Positions 40,490 to 48,696 of a DNA stretch of 64,000 bases are shown here, in pieces; position 1 is the stretch's first letter; each line of letters starts with the position of its first letter. This DNA is from Sphingobium xanthum (GTDB lineage: Bacteria > Pseudomonadota > Alphaproteobacteria > Sphingomonadales > Sphingomonadaceae), in NCBI RefSeq assembly GCF_019737615.1, contig NZ_JAHKKS010000001.1:372001-436000 (forward strand), read 5' to 3'. Made by a program: the position numbers and the translations under genes. The notes under the pieces are model-generated. The model saw only the letters and a program-made list of their open reading frames with translations. It was not told where the DNA came from and ran no database searches.

Positions 40490-42172
40490 ATGAGCGGCAC
40501 CGGCTTCACGCTGATCATGAAGGATGGCGTCGATCCGGCGACCGCGCCGGGCAAGCCGCCGCTGCCGCCGCGCGAGCATCAGCAGCGGGTCGAGGACGGG
40601 CTGCTGATCGACCGCAACATCGCGGTGACGATGCGCGATGGGGTGCGCATCCTCGTCGATCTCTATCGCCCGGCCGAAGCGCCGGATGGGGCCCCAAATG
40701 CTCCTATGCCCGTCATTCTGGGCTGGAGCCCTTATGGCAAGCACGGCATGTCCGACACGCTCTTCCCGCCGCATTCGGGGGTTGAGGCGGGCTGGATGTC
40801 GCGCTTCACGGCGTTCGAGGCGGCGGACCCGTCTTATTGGTGCGCGCAGGGCTATGCGGTCTGCAATGCGGACTCGCGCGGCATGTGGCTCAGCGAAGGC
40901 GATGTGCGCCACAATGGTATCGGCGAGGGCGAGGACTGCTACGACCTGATCGAGTGGCTCGGCGTGCAGGACTGGTGCAACGGCAAGGTCGGGATGACCG
41001 GCGTCTCCTATCTGGCGGCGATCCAGTATCTGGTCGCGCAATTGAAGCCGCCGCATCTCGCCGCGATCAATCCGTGGGAAGGCTTTTCCGACTGGTATCG
41101 CGAATTCGCCTATCATGGCGGCATTCGCGAGACCGGCTTCGTGCCGCGCGGCACGGGCAATCTGCGCTTCTCTAACCAGCGCTATGAGGACACCAACGCT
41201 AACGTGCAGGCGCATCCGCTGTACGACGCCTATTGGGAAAGCAAGGAGATCGACTTGCCGGCGATCGACGTACCGGCCTTCGTGGTGGCGAGCTGGTCCG
41301 ATCAGGGCTTGCACACGCGCGGGACGATCGAGGCATTTCGGCACATGTCCTCGCGGCAGAAATGGATGCTCGTCCACGGGCAGAAGAAATGGGCGCATTT
41401 CTATAATCCCGAGAGCCGCGAACTGGCGCGGGCCTTTTTCGACGAGTTTCTGAAAGGGCAGGCGCGGGGCGTCGAGGCCTGGCCGCCGGTGCAGATCGAG
41501 GTGCGCGAGAGTGCGCGGGTCCACCCGATCCGCGCGGAGCGGGAATGGCCGCTGGCGCGCACCGAATATGTGCCGCTCTGGCTGACCGCGACCGGCCAGC
41601 TCCAGCATGCGCCGAGCGCGGTACAGGGCCATGTCGTCTATGATCCCTGCCATGAGGAAGGCGAGGCGCGGTTCGACCATCTCTTCGCGCAGGAAACCGA
41701 GATCACGGGCTATATGAAGCTCAAGCTCTGGGTCGAGGCGCAGGGCGCGGACGACATGGACCTGTTCGTCGCGATCCAGAAGCTCGACACGACGGGGCAA
41801 CCGGTCGGTATGACCTTCTATGCCTTCTATGAGAACGGCCCGGTCGCTTTGGGCTGGCTGCGTGCCAGCCACCGTGCGCTCGATGCGGCACGCTCGACGC
41901 CCGAGCAGCCGGTGCATAGTCACGTGAAGGAAGAGCGGCTGGAGCCGGGTGTGCCGGTGCCGGTCGAGATCGAGATCTGGCCGTCATCCACCCTGTTCCG
42001 CGCGGGCGAGACGCTGCGCGTGGTGGTGAAGGGGATGGATATCTATCGCGATGCGCTGCCGATGCTGCCCTTTGCCCGGCACGAGGAACTGCGCAATGCG
42101 GGGACGCATGTGGTGCATGTCGGCGGGGATTTTGACAGCCATTTGCTGGTGCCGGTGATCCCGCACGGGTGA
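40490..42172 (+). CDS. CocE/NonD family hydrolase (X-Pro dipeptidyl-peptidase fold)
   Basis: A 560-residue alpha/beta hydrolase. MRDGVRILVDLYRPAE opens the catalytic domain, the nucleophile Ser lies in GMTGVSYLAAIQYL (~residue 174), SWSDQGLHTRGTIEAF supplies the acid region and WMLVHGQKKWAHFYNPE the His region. The C-terminal jelly-roll domain (VVYDPCHEEGEARFDHLFAQETEITGYMKLKLWVEA) is the usual PepX C domain. Cocaine esterase and glutaryl acylases belong here. No signal peptide, so cytoplasmic. Likely cleaves an ester or amide of the imported compound. Confidence 0.88.
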   Translation: MSGTGFTLIMKDGVDPATAPGKPPLPPREHQQRVEDGLLIDRNIAVTMRDGVRILVDLYRPAEAPDGAPNAPMPVILGWSPYGKHGMSDTLFPPHSGVEAGWMSRFTAFEAADPSYWCAQGYAVCNADSRGMWLSEGDVRHNGIGEGEDCYDLIEWLGVQDWCNGKVGMTGVSYLAAIQYLVAQLKPPHLAAINPWEGFSDWYREFAYHGGIRETGFVPRGTGNLRFSNQRYEDTNANVQAHPLYDAYWESKEIDLPAIDVPAFVVASWSDQGLHTRGTIEAFRHMSSRQKWMLVHGQKKWAHFYNPESRELARAFFDEFLKGQARGVEAWPPVQIEVRESARVHPIRAEREWPLARTEYVPLWLTATGQLQHAPSAVQGHVVYDPCHEEGEARFDHLFAQETEITGYMKLKLWVEAQGADDMDLFVAIQKLDTTGQPVGMTFYAFYENGPVALGWLRASHRALDAARSTPEQPVHSHVKEERLEPGVPVPVEIEIWPSSTLFRAGETLRVVVKGMDIYRDALPMLPFARHEELRNAGTHVVHVGGDFDSHLLVPVIPHG

Positions 42173-42191
42173 GGGGAAGTCCCAGGATCGC

Positions 42192-42220
42192 CGTCACTCC
42201 GGATCAAGTCCAGAGTGACG
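42192..42220. repeat. Short hairpin repeat (CGTCACTC...GAGTGACG type)
   Basis: CGTCACTC (42192-42199) and GAGTGACG (42213-42220) enclose a CGGATCAAGTCCA core. A unit of this kind is common between sphingomonad genes. It sits between the CocE-type stop and the small leftward gene. Confidence 0.65.
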
Positions 42221-42234
42221 AAATCTGGAAGCTC

Positions 42235-42438
42235 TCAGTCCTCGATCAATTCCTGCAGCTTGGTCATCAGCGCCTGGATGCGCTGGGCCGCTTCCGTGAA
42301 GGTCGCGACGTCCGCGCGATTGCCGTTGCCGCGCGCTTCCTTGGCGGCCTCGACATAGCCTTCGAGATCGGCCTCCATCGCATCGACCAGGATTTCGATT
42401 TCGTCTTCGGTCAGCGTGAGTTTGATTGCCTTGGCCAT
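42235..42438 (-). CDS. Small acidic protein, unknown function
   Basis: A 67-residue, mostly helical, acidic protein (LTLTEDEIEILVDAMEADLEGYVEAAKEARG...FTEAAQRIQALMTKLQELIED) with heptad-like spacing that could form a coiled coil. ATG 42438 follows GGAAAG. No family recognised. It ends just before a hairpin repeat and is transcribed leftward; the upstream leftward gene (DUF3237-like) starts the possible operon. It could be a small binding partner. Confidence 0.6.
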   Translation of the reverse strand: MAKAIKLTLTEDEIEILVDAMEADLEGYVEAAKEARGNGNRADVATFTEAAQRIQALMTKLQELIED

Positions 42439-42488
42439 GATCTTTCCATTCGATGCGTTCGCCGCGCCCTCTAAGGCCATTGCGCGCG

Positions 42489-42980
42489 TCAGTCGATGGT
42501 GGATCGCACCGCATAATAAGTGAAGATCGAATGATCCGGATCGGTGCGGCGGTGACCGGTGCCGATGAAGAGCGTGCGGCTCATCCAGTCATGCGGGCCC
42601 TCCGGCACGGTGAAGGTCGGCGAGAAGCAGAAATAGGCCGGCTGGCGCACGCCGTGGACGAGCTTGCCTTCGCCAGGCTTCGACGGGACGAGATAGCCGT
42701 TGTTGTTGATGTAGATCTTGGTGCCGTCGTCCGCCTCCAGCAGATAATGCGAGTTGACGACGACCGTGCCGTCTGTGCGGACATGCGCGTAATCGGCGCC
42801 GCTGTCCGGCACGACGATGCCGGAGAGGCGCGGGCCGTAGATCGTGCCGCTGGCGCAGGGCGTGTAGCCCTGATGGCCGCCGCCGCCGGGGAGCGGACCG
42901 AACATGCAGCGCTCGGGGCGGAACTCGACGCGCATTTCGAAGACATATTCGAGATGGGCGGGGACCTGGGGGTCGTTCAT
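42489..42980 (-). CDS. DUF3237-like protein (copy 1)
   Basis: A 163-residue beta-rich protein: LEYVFEMRVEFRPERCMFGPLPGGGG, GTIYGPRLSGIVVPDSGADYAHVRTDGTVVVNSHYLLEADDGTKIYINNNGYLV, FCFSPTFTVPEGPHDWMSRTLFIGTGHR. It shares the core (ADYxxVRxDGxxxxxxxYLLEADDGTxIYxxxxGY and VPEGPHDWxxxxxFxG) with copy 2 at 43129. This matches the DUF3237 family, a beta-barrel of unknown role that often sits in aromatic-degradation loci. Two diverged copies 148 bp apart, separated by a hairpin repeat, suggest a duplicated step. Confidence 0.82.
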   Translation of the reverse strand: MNDPQVPAHLEYVFEMRVEFRPERCMFGPLPGGGGHQGYTPCASGTIYGPRLSGIVVPDSGADYAHVRTDGTVVVNSHYLLEADDGTKIYINNNGYLVPSKPGEGKLVHGVRQPAYFCFSPTFTVPEGPHDWMSRTLFIGTGHRRTDPDHSIFTYYAVRSTID

Positions 42981-43000
42981 GACGGGCCTTTCTATGTCTC

Positions 43001-43123
43001 TTTAGCCCCTCCCTTTTAGGGGAGGGGTCGGGGTGGGGCTTCAACGTTGCGATGGTCGCTTTGCGAGCGCTGCTGCGCATCGCCCCCACCCCTTCCCCCT
43101 CCCCTGAAGGGGAGGGGCTTATT
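43001..43123. repeat. Sphingomonad hairpin repeat pair (AGCCCCTCCC...GGGGAGGGGCT)
   Basis: Two outward-facing copies of the AGCCCCTCCC / GGGAGGGG hairpin (43003-43030 and 43095-43123), each followed by a GGGGTGGGG-like tail facing inward, enclose ~60 bases between the two DUF3237-like genes. Confidence 0.75.
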
Positions 43124-43128
43124 ATCGC

Positions 43129-43620
43129 CTACAGCAGCATGAAATAATGGATGCGGTTGGCCTTCGGGATCTTCTCGGCCACGCCCACGAAGATATGCTT
43201 GCCGAGCCAGTCATGCGGGCCTTCGGGCACGTCGAATTTGGGGCTGACGCGCATATAATATTCGTCCGACCCGACATCCTCGTTGCGGGCCATGCGCTCC
43301 ATCGCGTCGCCCTCGGCCCAGCGATAGCCGCGGCTCTGGAGATAGATGGGCGTGCCGTCGTCCGCCTCAAGCAGATAGCGTGCGTCGAAATCGATGACGC
43401 CGTTCGGGCGCACCAGCGGATAGTCGCCGCCGCTCATCGGGATGACGCGCCCCTTGATGCGCGGTCCCTCGAACGTGCCCTGCGCGGCCCAGATCGCGGC
43501 GCGGGTCGTGCCCATGCTGCTCGGCGTCAGCCAGATCGGCGCGGTCAGGTCGATCGAGACGGTGAAGGCGAACTCGAACCGGGGGGCAAAGGGGTGGGGC
43601 GGCGGCGCAGGTGTCGCCAT
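43129..43620 (-). CDS. DUF3237-like protein (copy 2)
   Basis: A 163-residue beta-rich protein, equal in length to copy 1. FAFTVSIDLTAPIWLTPSSMGTTRAA, GGDYPLVRPNGVIDFDARYLLEADDGTPIYLQSRGYRW and VPEGPHDWLGKHIFVGVAEKIPKANRIHYF match the family core. ATG 43620 follows AAGGAGAC. It lies 20 bp after the stop of the SnoaL-like gene upstream and is probably in one leftward operon with it and copy 1. Confidence 0.82.
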   Translation of the reverse strand: MATPAPPPHPFAPRFEFAFTVSIDLTAPIWLTPSSMGTTRAAIWAAQGTFEGPRIKGRVIPMSGGDYPLVRPNGVIDFDARYLLEADDGTPIYLQSRGYRWAEGDAMERMARNEDVGSDEYYMRVSPKFDVPEGPHDWLGKHIFVGVAEKIPKANRIHYFMLL

Positions 43621-43640
43621 ATTTCATGTCTCCTTTTGGG

Positions 43641-44042
43641 TCAGGCGGAGGCGGCGACGACCGGCAGGGTCTTGTATCGCGCGCCCAGGATACGGGCGAA
43701 CTTGCCGTCGCGCAGATAATAGAAGCCGAGGCTCTCGATGTTCAGGCTCTCGCCCTTCATCAGCGGCCCGGCGATGAAGTCCGGCCAATCGACCAGCCCG
43801 TAAAACTCCGTGCGGACATGGCAGGCGAGCGTATCCGGCCCGGCGGCGACGGCCAGGATATCCAGCGTTTCCCGGACCTTGGATTTCACGTCGCGATAGA
43901 AATCGAGGATGTTCTCGCGGCCGATGATCTGCCGCTTCTCGCCGAGATTGAAGACCACGTCGTCACAATAATAGCGGCCGAACCCCTCGAAATCATTGGC
44001 ATTGAAGCGCGCGATATAGTCTGCATAGTCCTCTTCGGTCAC
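43641..44042 (-). CDS. SnoaL-like NTF2-fold protein, WPDF subgroup (a)
   Basis: A ~133-residue protein: YADYIARFNANDFEGFGRYYCDDVVFNLGEKRQIIGRENILDFYRDVKSKV and WPDFIAGPLMKGESLNIESLGFYYLRDGKFARILGARYK. GTG 44042 follows GGGAGAGG. Two other genes in cluster B (51155, 54686) and the second half of 58984 share the NDFEGF...GRExIxDFYRxVK...WPDF...DGKFxxIxxARxK pattern, so this is an expanded subgroup. It is the first gene of the leftward operon with the DUF3237 pair, diverging from the two-domain MarR gene. Confidence 0.85.
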   Translation of the reverse strand: MTEEDYADYIARFNANDFEGFGRYYCDDVVFNLGEKRQIIGRENILDFYRDVKSKVRETLDILAVAAGPDTLACHVRTEFYGLVDWPDFIAGPLMKGESLNIESLGFYYLRDGKFARILGARYKTLPVVAASA

Positions 44043-44085
44043 CGCGCCTCTCCCGGATCGACCCTGTCCATCGCTGCGGACAAGA

Positions 44086-44101
44086 TGTTGATTCTTCAAC
44101 A
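44086..44101. promoter_or_regulatory. Palindrome between SnoaL(a) and the two-domain MarR gene
   Basis: TGTTGA-TTCT-TCAACA (44086-44101), arms 6 bases, in the 168-bp region shared by the two divergent genes. Best candidate for the autoregulatory site of the MarR protein. Half-sites of the same sequence (TCAACA) occur before the AAHS permease (52970) and between GMC 3 and ALDH 2 (56889). Confidence 0.5.
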
Positions 44102-44210
44102 CGTAAGCGGCTGAATGGTGGATCGCAACTGTTATTCGACATTGCCAAGCGCTTTCGATTTTGGTCGAAGATGAAAGCCATGGATCGCAACCGGAACAGA
44201 AGGCGCCCTC

Positions 44211-45203
44211 GTGGCTAAGGGCGGCGTGCAGCTTGCCGTCCCGCTGCCCGAGGAGCAGGCGCCCGCGGCGCTGCGGCGCGTGCCGGTCCATGAGGTCATG
44301 CGCATCTTCGTGCGCAAGCCCGGCTTCCTGCTGAGCCGCATCGATCAGATCGCCAACGCGCTCTACGGTACGCTCGCCGGGAACAACGAAACGCTGGCGC
44401 AAGCAGAGATATTGCTCGCGATCGAGGCGGGCGGGGAAAGCGATCAGGTCGGCCTCGCGCGGGCCTGCGGCATCGACACCTCGACCACCGCGATCATCCT
44501 GGACAATCTGGAAGTCACCGGCCTCATTGCCCGCACGCAGGACCCGCGCGATCGCCGCCGCAGCCTGCCGGCGCTGACGCGGGACGGTCAGCGACGCATC
44601 GGCGGCGTCAAGCGCGCCTTTGCTGCCTTGCAGGATGAACTGCTGAGCGAGTTTGGTAAGGACGAGCGCGATCGGCTCCGCGCGCTGCTGAGCCGTATCG
44701 CGCGGGAGAGCGGGGACGGCGCGCCGCGCTGGGATATGGACGTCTCGCCCTTTGCCGATGCGCCGAGCCTGCTGTTCCGCAGGGCGTTGCAGATCGGCCT
44801 CGCGCATTTCAATGCCTGCGTCGCGCCGATGACGATCACGCTGCGGCAATTCTCCGCGCTGGTCATCCTGCATCTGCATCCGGGTCTCAGCCAGGTCGAG
44901 TTCGCGCGCGTCTTCGGCCTCGATCCCTCGACGTGTGCGATCGTACTCAAAAAGCTGGCCGTGCGGGGCCTGCTCAAAGCGGTGCGCTCCCCCGAGGACC
45001 GGCGCAAGACGCTCTATGCGACGACCGAGGAAGGGCGCGATCAGGCCGCCAGCATCCAGCCCGAGGCGGACCGCTCCGAGACGCTGACCCTGGCATCGCT
45101 GAAAAGCGGCGAGTTCGATTTGCTGCTGCCCATGCTGCAGGCGATCGTGCGGCGCCATTCGGATCGGCTGCGCTATCCCGGCTGCCTGCCTTGGGAAGAG
45201 TGA
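44211..45203 (+). CDS. Single-chain double MarR regulator (two fused winged-helix domains)
   Basis: A 330-residue protein containing two MarR domains in tandem, about residues 35-165 and 185-320. Each has the recognition helix plus wing: CGIDTSTTAIILDNLEVTGLIARTQDPRDRRRSLPALTRDG and FGLDPSTCAIVLKKLAVRGLLKAVRSPEDRRKTLYATTEEG. MarR proteins normally act as homodimers of ~150-residue chains, so this chain could be a pre-formed pseudo-dimer with two different DNA-reading surfaces or ligand pockets. GTG 44211 follows AGAAGG. It is divergent from SnoaL(a), with a TGTTGATTCTTCAACA palindrome between, and probably governs part of cluster B. Confidence 0.88.
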   Translation: MAKGGVQLAVPLPEEQAPAALRRVPVHEVMRIFVRKPGFLLSRIDQIANALYGTLAGNNETLAQAEILLAIEAGGESDQVGLARACGIDTSTTAIILDNLEVTGLIARTQDPRDRRRSLPALTRDGQRRIGGVKRAFAALQDELLSEFGKDERDRLRALLSRIARESGDGAPRWDMDVSPFADAPSLLFRRALQIGLAHFNACVAPMTITLRQFSALVILHLHPGLSQVEFARVFGLDPSTCAIVLKKLAVRGLLKAVRSPEDRRKTLYATTEEGRDQAASIQPEADRSETLTLASLKSGEFDLLLPMLQAIVRRHSDRLRYPGCLPWEE

Positions 45204-45221
45204 ATTAGGCGCAAGAAGCGG

Positions 45222-45249
45222 TTGATTGACGAGCCATTGTCAATATACA
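45222..45249 (+). promoter_or_regulatory. Candidate promoter with inverted repeat for ALDH 1 operon
   Basis: TTGATT (45222-45227), 16 bases, TATACA (45244-45249); the spacer holds the inverted repeat TTGAC-8-GTCAA (45226-45243). The start codon of the aldehyde dehydrogenase is at 45300. Confidence 0.45.
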
Positions 45250-45299
45250 ACGATGTCTGACTAATTCGGGTGAGTCTCTCGCCCTCGGAGAGGACGGCA

Positions 45300-46754
45300 A
45301 TGGCAGACAGCGACAGGCGCACTATTCCCGTGCGCAACCCGCGCACCGGCGCGATCGACTTCGCGCTTCCCGTCGCCACGGCGGCGGAGGTGGCGGAGAA
45401 GGCGGCGCGGCTGCGGCGGAACCAGAAGGCCTGGGGCGAAAAGCCGCTCGCCGCGCGCATCGGCGTGATGCAGCGCTGGCTGGGCGAAGTCGCCAAGCGC
45501 GCGAACGACATATCCGAGGCGGACGCGGTCGACACGGGTGGCTGCCACACCAGCTACATCCAGGGCTATATCACGATGGGGAACATCGGCGGCTGGATCG
45601 AGGATGCGCAGGGCGCGCTCGACAAGGCCGGCTATTTCGGCCCGTCCAAGGCAATGCCGAGCGTCGAGGTGCGCACGCAGTTCGTGCCTTATCCGCTGGT
45701 GAGCGTGATCGGGCCGTGGAATGCGCCGATGATGCTGGTGTTGCTCGATGCGATTCCGGCGCTGTTCGCGGGCTGCGCGGTGCTGATCAAGCCCTCCGAA
45801 GTGACGCCGCGCTGGATCGGGCCGTTGTTCGAGACGGTCGCGGCCGTGCCGGAACTGGCGGGCGTGTTCGACTATGTGCAGGGCGACGGCGAGACCGGGC
45901 AGCACATGATCGAGGCGGCGGACCTCGTCTGCTTCACCGGCAGCGTGCCGACCGGCCGCAAGATCGCGGTGCAGTGCGCGCAGCGGCTGATCCCCTGTTT
46001 CCTGGAACTGGGCGGCAAGGACCCGGTGATCGTGACCGAGACGGCCGATCTGGAGCGCGCGACGACGGCGGTGCTGCGCGGCGCGGTGCATGCCAACGGC
46101 ATGGTCTGCTTCTCGGTCGAGCGCATCTATGTCGCGGAGACGATCCACGATGCTTTTGTGGCGCTGCTGGTCGAGAAGGCGCAGAAGGTTCGGTTGAACA
46201 GTGACAATCCGCGCGCGGGGCATTCGCACCCGTTCACTTTCGCCCCGCAGGCGGGCATCGTCGAGAAGCAGCTTGCCGATGCGGTGGCCAAGGGCGCGAT
46301 GATCCTGACCGGCGGCAAGACCGAAGAGATTGGCGGCGGGCTCTATATGCGGCCGACGGTGGTGACCGGCGTCACGCACGACATGGCGCTGATGCAGGAC
46401 GAGACCTTCGGGCCGATCCTGCCGGTGATGGCTTTCAAGACGATCGAGGAAGCGATCGCGCTTGCCAACGACACGAGCTTCGGCCTCACCGCCAATGTGA
46501 TCGCGGGGACCGAGGCGGAAGCACTGCCGATCGCGGAACAGGTGAATGCGGGATCGGTGTTCATTCAGGACACGTTCCTGACATTCGCCAAGAACCGCAC
46601 CGTGGGCAGCACGGCGTTCGGGAACAGCGGTGTCGGCGGTGGCGCGCGGACCGGGCCGGAGGCGATCCTGCGCTATGTTCGCCGCAAGGCTTTGCTGACG
46701 CAGCATGGCGAGCCGGCGGATATTCAGAACGATCATCATCTGGGCAAACAATAG
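45300..46754 (+). CDS. Aldehyde dehydrogenase 1
   Basis: A 484-residue NAD(P)-dependent aldehyde dehydrogenase. It shows VIGPWNAPMML (Asn oxyanion), FTGSVPTGRKI (cofactor), LELGGKDPVIV (general-base Glu) and NGMVCFSVERI (nucleophile Cys), and EETFGPI near the end. ATG 45300 follows GGAGAGG. Oxidises an aldehyde to a carboxylate. First of a rightward set of genes (SnoaL, alcohol dehydrogenase, esterase, cleavage oxygenase). Likely substrates are aryl or side-chain aldehydes formed in cluster B. Confidence 0.9.
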   Translation: MADSDRRTIPVRNPRTGAIDFALPVATAAEVAEKAARLRRNQKAWGEKPLAARIGVMQRWLGEVAKRANDISEADAVDTGGCHTSYIQGYITMGNIGGWIEDAQGALDKAGYFGPSKAMPSVEVRTQFVPYPLVSVIGPWNAPMMLVLLDAIPALFAGCAVLIKPSEVTPRWIGPLFETVAAVPELAGVFDYVQGDGETGQHMIEAADLVCFTGSVPTGRKIAVQCAQRLIPCFLELGGKDPVIVTETADLERATTAVLRGAVHANGMVCFSVERIYVAETIHDAFVALLVEKAQKVRLNSDNPRAGHSHPFTFAPQAGIVEKQLADAVAKGAMILTGGKTEEIGGGLYMRPTVVTGVTHDMALMQDETFGPILPVMAFKTIEEAIALANDTSFGLTANVIAGTEAEALPIAEQVNAGSVFIQDTFLTFAKNRTVGSTAFGNSGVGGGARTGPEAILRYVRRKALLTQHGEPADIQNDHHLGKQ

Positions 46755-46759
46755 GATCC

Positions 46760-46862
46760 AGAAAGACCCTCACCCTCCCACCGCCTGCGGCGGCGGGCCC
46801 CGCCCTCTCCCGCATGCGGGAGAGGGAAGGAGCGCGAAGCGCGGAAGGGTGAGGGTCTTTCT
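46760..46862. repeat. Nested inverted repeat between ALDH 1 and a SnoaL gene
   Basis: Outer arms 46760-46776 and 46846-46862 are exact 17-base reverse complements (AGAAAGACCCTCACCCT); inside, 46803-46826 forms a second perfect hairpin (CCCTCTCCCGCA/TGCGGGAGAGGG). A compound sphingomonad-type repeat. Confidence 0.85.
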
Positions 46863-46892
46863 TTCGACGGAACGATTGGGAGAGAAGACGAT

Positions 46893-47399
46893 ATGGCATG
46901 GCAACTGAGCGCACTCGACCGGCTGGAAATCCAGGAGCTTTACTCGCGCTATGCCTGGGGTATCGACCTGGCGGATGCGGACATGGCCATGTCCACCTTC
47001 ACGCAGGATTGCTGGTTCGATCATCTCTGGCAGGGCAAGGTGCAGGGCCATGAGGAGATCCTCAAGAATCTCCAGTCGCTGTGGAACGACCGGCAGCACT
47101 GGTGGTATGGTCGCCAGCATCTGATGAACCATTTCATCATGGAGCCGCGCGAGGAAGAGGGCGAGGCGGATGTGCGCTGCTTCTTCCAGATCATCCAGTT
47201 CCAGACTGACTATCACACCAATTTCGTGTTCGGCATCGGCACGCGCATCGACCATGTGACCAAGAAGGAAGGGCCGTGGCGCTTCCAGTCGCTGCATGTG
47301 AATGCCTGGACGGCGGCGGATCAGGTGCCGTGGAAGGGCGAGCTGTTGATGGTCAAGAAGCCGGTCCACAAGGCCGAGCCGGTCGCGGGGAAGAAGTGA
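46893..47399 (+). CDS. SnoaL-like NTF2-fold protein next to the alcohol dehydrogenase
   Basis: A 168-residue single NTF2-fold protein of the longer type: LSALDRLEIQELYSRYAWGIDLADADMAMSTFTQDCWFDHLWQG, then HWWYGRQHLMNHFIMEPREEEGEADVRCFFQIIQF and FGIGTRIDHVTKKEGPWRFQSLHVNAW. It is rich in His, Trp and Tyr near the predicted pocket. ATG 46893 follows GGAGAGAAG. In sphingomonads, NTF2-fold LdpA is a cofactor-free lyase that makes stilbenes from diarylpropanes, upstream of a stilbene dioxygenase. This gene lies on the same strand about 2.2 kb before such a dioxygenase, so it is one candidate; a plain isomerase is equally possible. Confidence 0.85.
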   Translation: MAWQLSALDRLEIQELYSRYAWGIDLADADMAMSTFTQDCWFDHLWQGKVQGHEEILKNLQSLWNDRQHWWYGRQHLMNHFIMEPREEEGEADVRCFFQIIQFQTDYHTNFVFGIGTRIDHVTKKEGPWRFQSLHVNAWTAADQVPWKGELLMVKKPVHKAEPVAGKK

Positions 47400-47411
47400 T
47401 TGGAAGGGCAA

Positions 47412-47585
47412 TGCTGCCCTCGCCCGCTTCAGGGGGAGAGGGACGGACCCGCGCCGCAGGCGTGGGAGGGAGAGGGGGCTTTGCTGCGTTCGCGCCGCTG
47501 CGCCCCTCCCCCTCTCCAAGCTTCGCTAGCCGCTTGCAGCGACAAGCTGCGCTATCCTCTCCCCCTGAAGGGGGCGAGGGATTGG
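47412..47585. repeat. Compound sphingomonad repeat between SnoaL and alcohol dehydrogenase genes
   Basis: The ends (about 47412-47438 and 47560-47585) are imperfect reverse complements (CCCTCGCCC..TTCAGGGGGAGAGG and CCTCTCCCCCTGAA..GGCGAGGG). The interior repeats GGGAGAGGGGG and CCCCCTCTCC. It fills the whole gap before the next start codon. Confidence 0.75.
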
Positions 47586-47595
47586 GAGCCCGTCC

Positions 47596-48696
47596 ATGAA
47601 AATCACCGCTGCCGTCAGCCGCTCCAATCAGGATGCGCCCAGCCTCGAGACGCTGGAGCTGGAAGCGCCGCGTCCCGGCGAGATGCTGGTGCGCATCGTC
47701 GCGGTCGGCATCTGCCATACCGATCTGCACGAGCATCCCGGCCGTCATGCGCCGCACCCGATCGTGCTCGGCCATGAAGGCGCGGGCGTGGTCGAGGCGC
47801 TGGGCGAGGGCGTGCGCGGCTTTGCGGTGGGCGACCATGTCGTCCTTTCCGGCAGCTCGTGTGGTGCCTGCCCGAGCTGTATTGCGGGGCGGCCGACCTA
47901 TTGCGATCTCGCCATGCCGATGAGCTTCGGCGGCAAGCGTCTGGACGGATCGGTTGCGTTGTCGTGCGGCGACGAGAAGATCCACTCGCACTTCTTCGGC
48001 CAGTCTTCGTTCGCGAGCCATGCCATCGTGCCCGAGCGCACGGCGGTGAAGGTCGACAAGGACATCCCGCTCGACAAGCTGGCGCCGCTCGGCTGCGGCG
48101 TCATCACCGGGGCGGGCGCGATCATCGAGGCGCTGAAGGTGCGGGCGGGCCACACGGTCGCCATTCTCGGCACGGGCGGCGTCGGCCTCTCCGCGGTGAT
48201 GGCCGCCAAGCTCGTCGGCGCCAAGCGCATCGTCGCGGTCGACATCAACAGGCAGCGTCTTGAGCTGGCGAAGGAGCTTGGCGCGACGGACATCATCGCG
48301 GCCGACACCGACAATGTTGCGCAGCAAATTCGCGACATCACCGGGCGCGGTGTGGATTTCAGCTTCAACTCGACGACGGTCGCGGCAGTCCACAGCATCG
48401 CGCTCGACTGCCTCGCGATGAACGGTACGGCGGGCTTCGTCTCCGCGCCACGCGGGGAATGGACGCCGCAGATGTTCGCCATGCTGGCCGGTGGCAAGCA
48501 GCTGCGCGGCATTCTCGGCGGCGATGCCAATCCGCGCACTTTCCTGCCGATGCTGATCGACTATTGGCGGCAGGGCCGTTTTCCGTTCGACCGGCTTATC
48601 GAGACCTACCGGTTCGAGGACATCGGCAAGGCCTTTCACGATTGCGAGGCGGGCACGGTCATAAAGCCCGTGCTCAAGCTTGGAGAAACAGCATGA
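47596..48696 (+). CDS. Zinc-dependent aryl-alcohol dehydrogenase
   Basis: A 366-residue medium-chain dehydrogenase. Catalytic zinc ligands lie in GICHTDLHEH and LGHEGAG; the structural zinc site is the four-Cys run CGACPSCIAGRPTYC; the cofactor loop is ILGTGGVGLS and the Asp in VAVDIN favours NAD. The sequence resembles benzyl/aryl-alcohol dehydrogenases of XylB/AreB type. It interconverts an aromatic alcohol and aldehyde. Its TGA overlaps the ATG of the esterase gene (ATGA), so the two are translationally coupled. Aryl aldehydes released by the cleavage oxygenase would be natural substrates. Confidence 0.9.
   Translation: MKITAAVSRSNQDAPSLETLELEAPRPGEMLVRIVAVGICHTDLHEHPGRHAPHPIVLGHEGAGVVEALGEGVRGFAVGDHVVLSGSSCGACPSCIAGRPTYCDLAMPMSFGGKRLDGSVALSCGDEKIHSHFFGQSSFASHAIVPERTAVKVDKDIPLDKLAPLGCGVITGAGAIIEALKVRAGHTVAILGTGGVGLSAVMAAKLVGAKRIVAVDINRQRLELAKELGATDIIAADTDNVAQQIRDITGRGVDFSFNSTTVAAVHSIALDCLAMNGTAGFVSAPRGEWTPQMFAMLAGGKQLRGILGGDANPRTFLPMLIDYWRQGRFPFDRLIETYRFEDIGKAFHDCEAGTVIKPVLKLGETA

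Noticed and set aside
39362..41923. An 853-codon minus-strand frame opposite the TonB receptor 2 and CocE-type genes
   Set aside because: The composition is biased to Arg/His/Asp/Ala, no motif is visible, and the plus-strand proteins are well supported.
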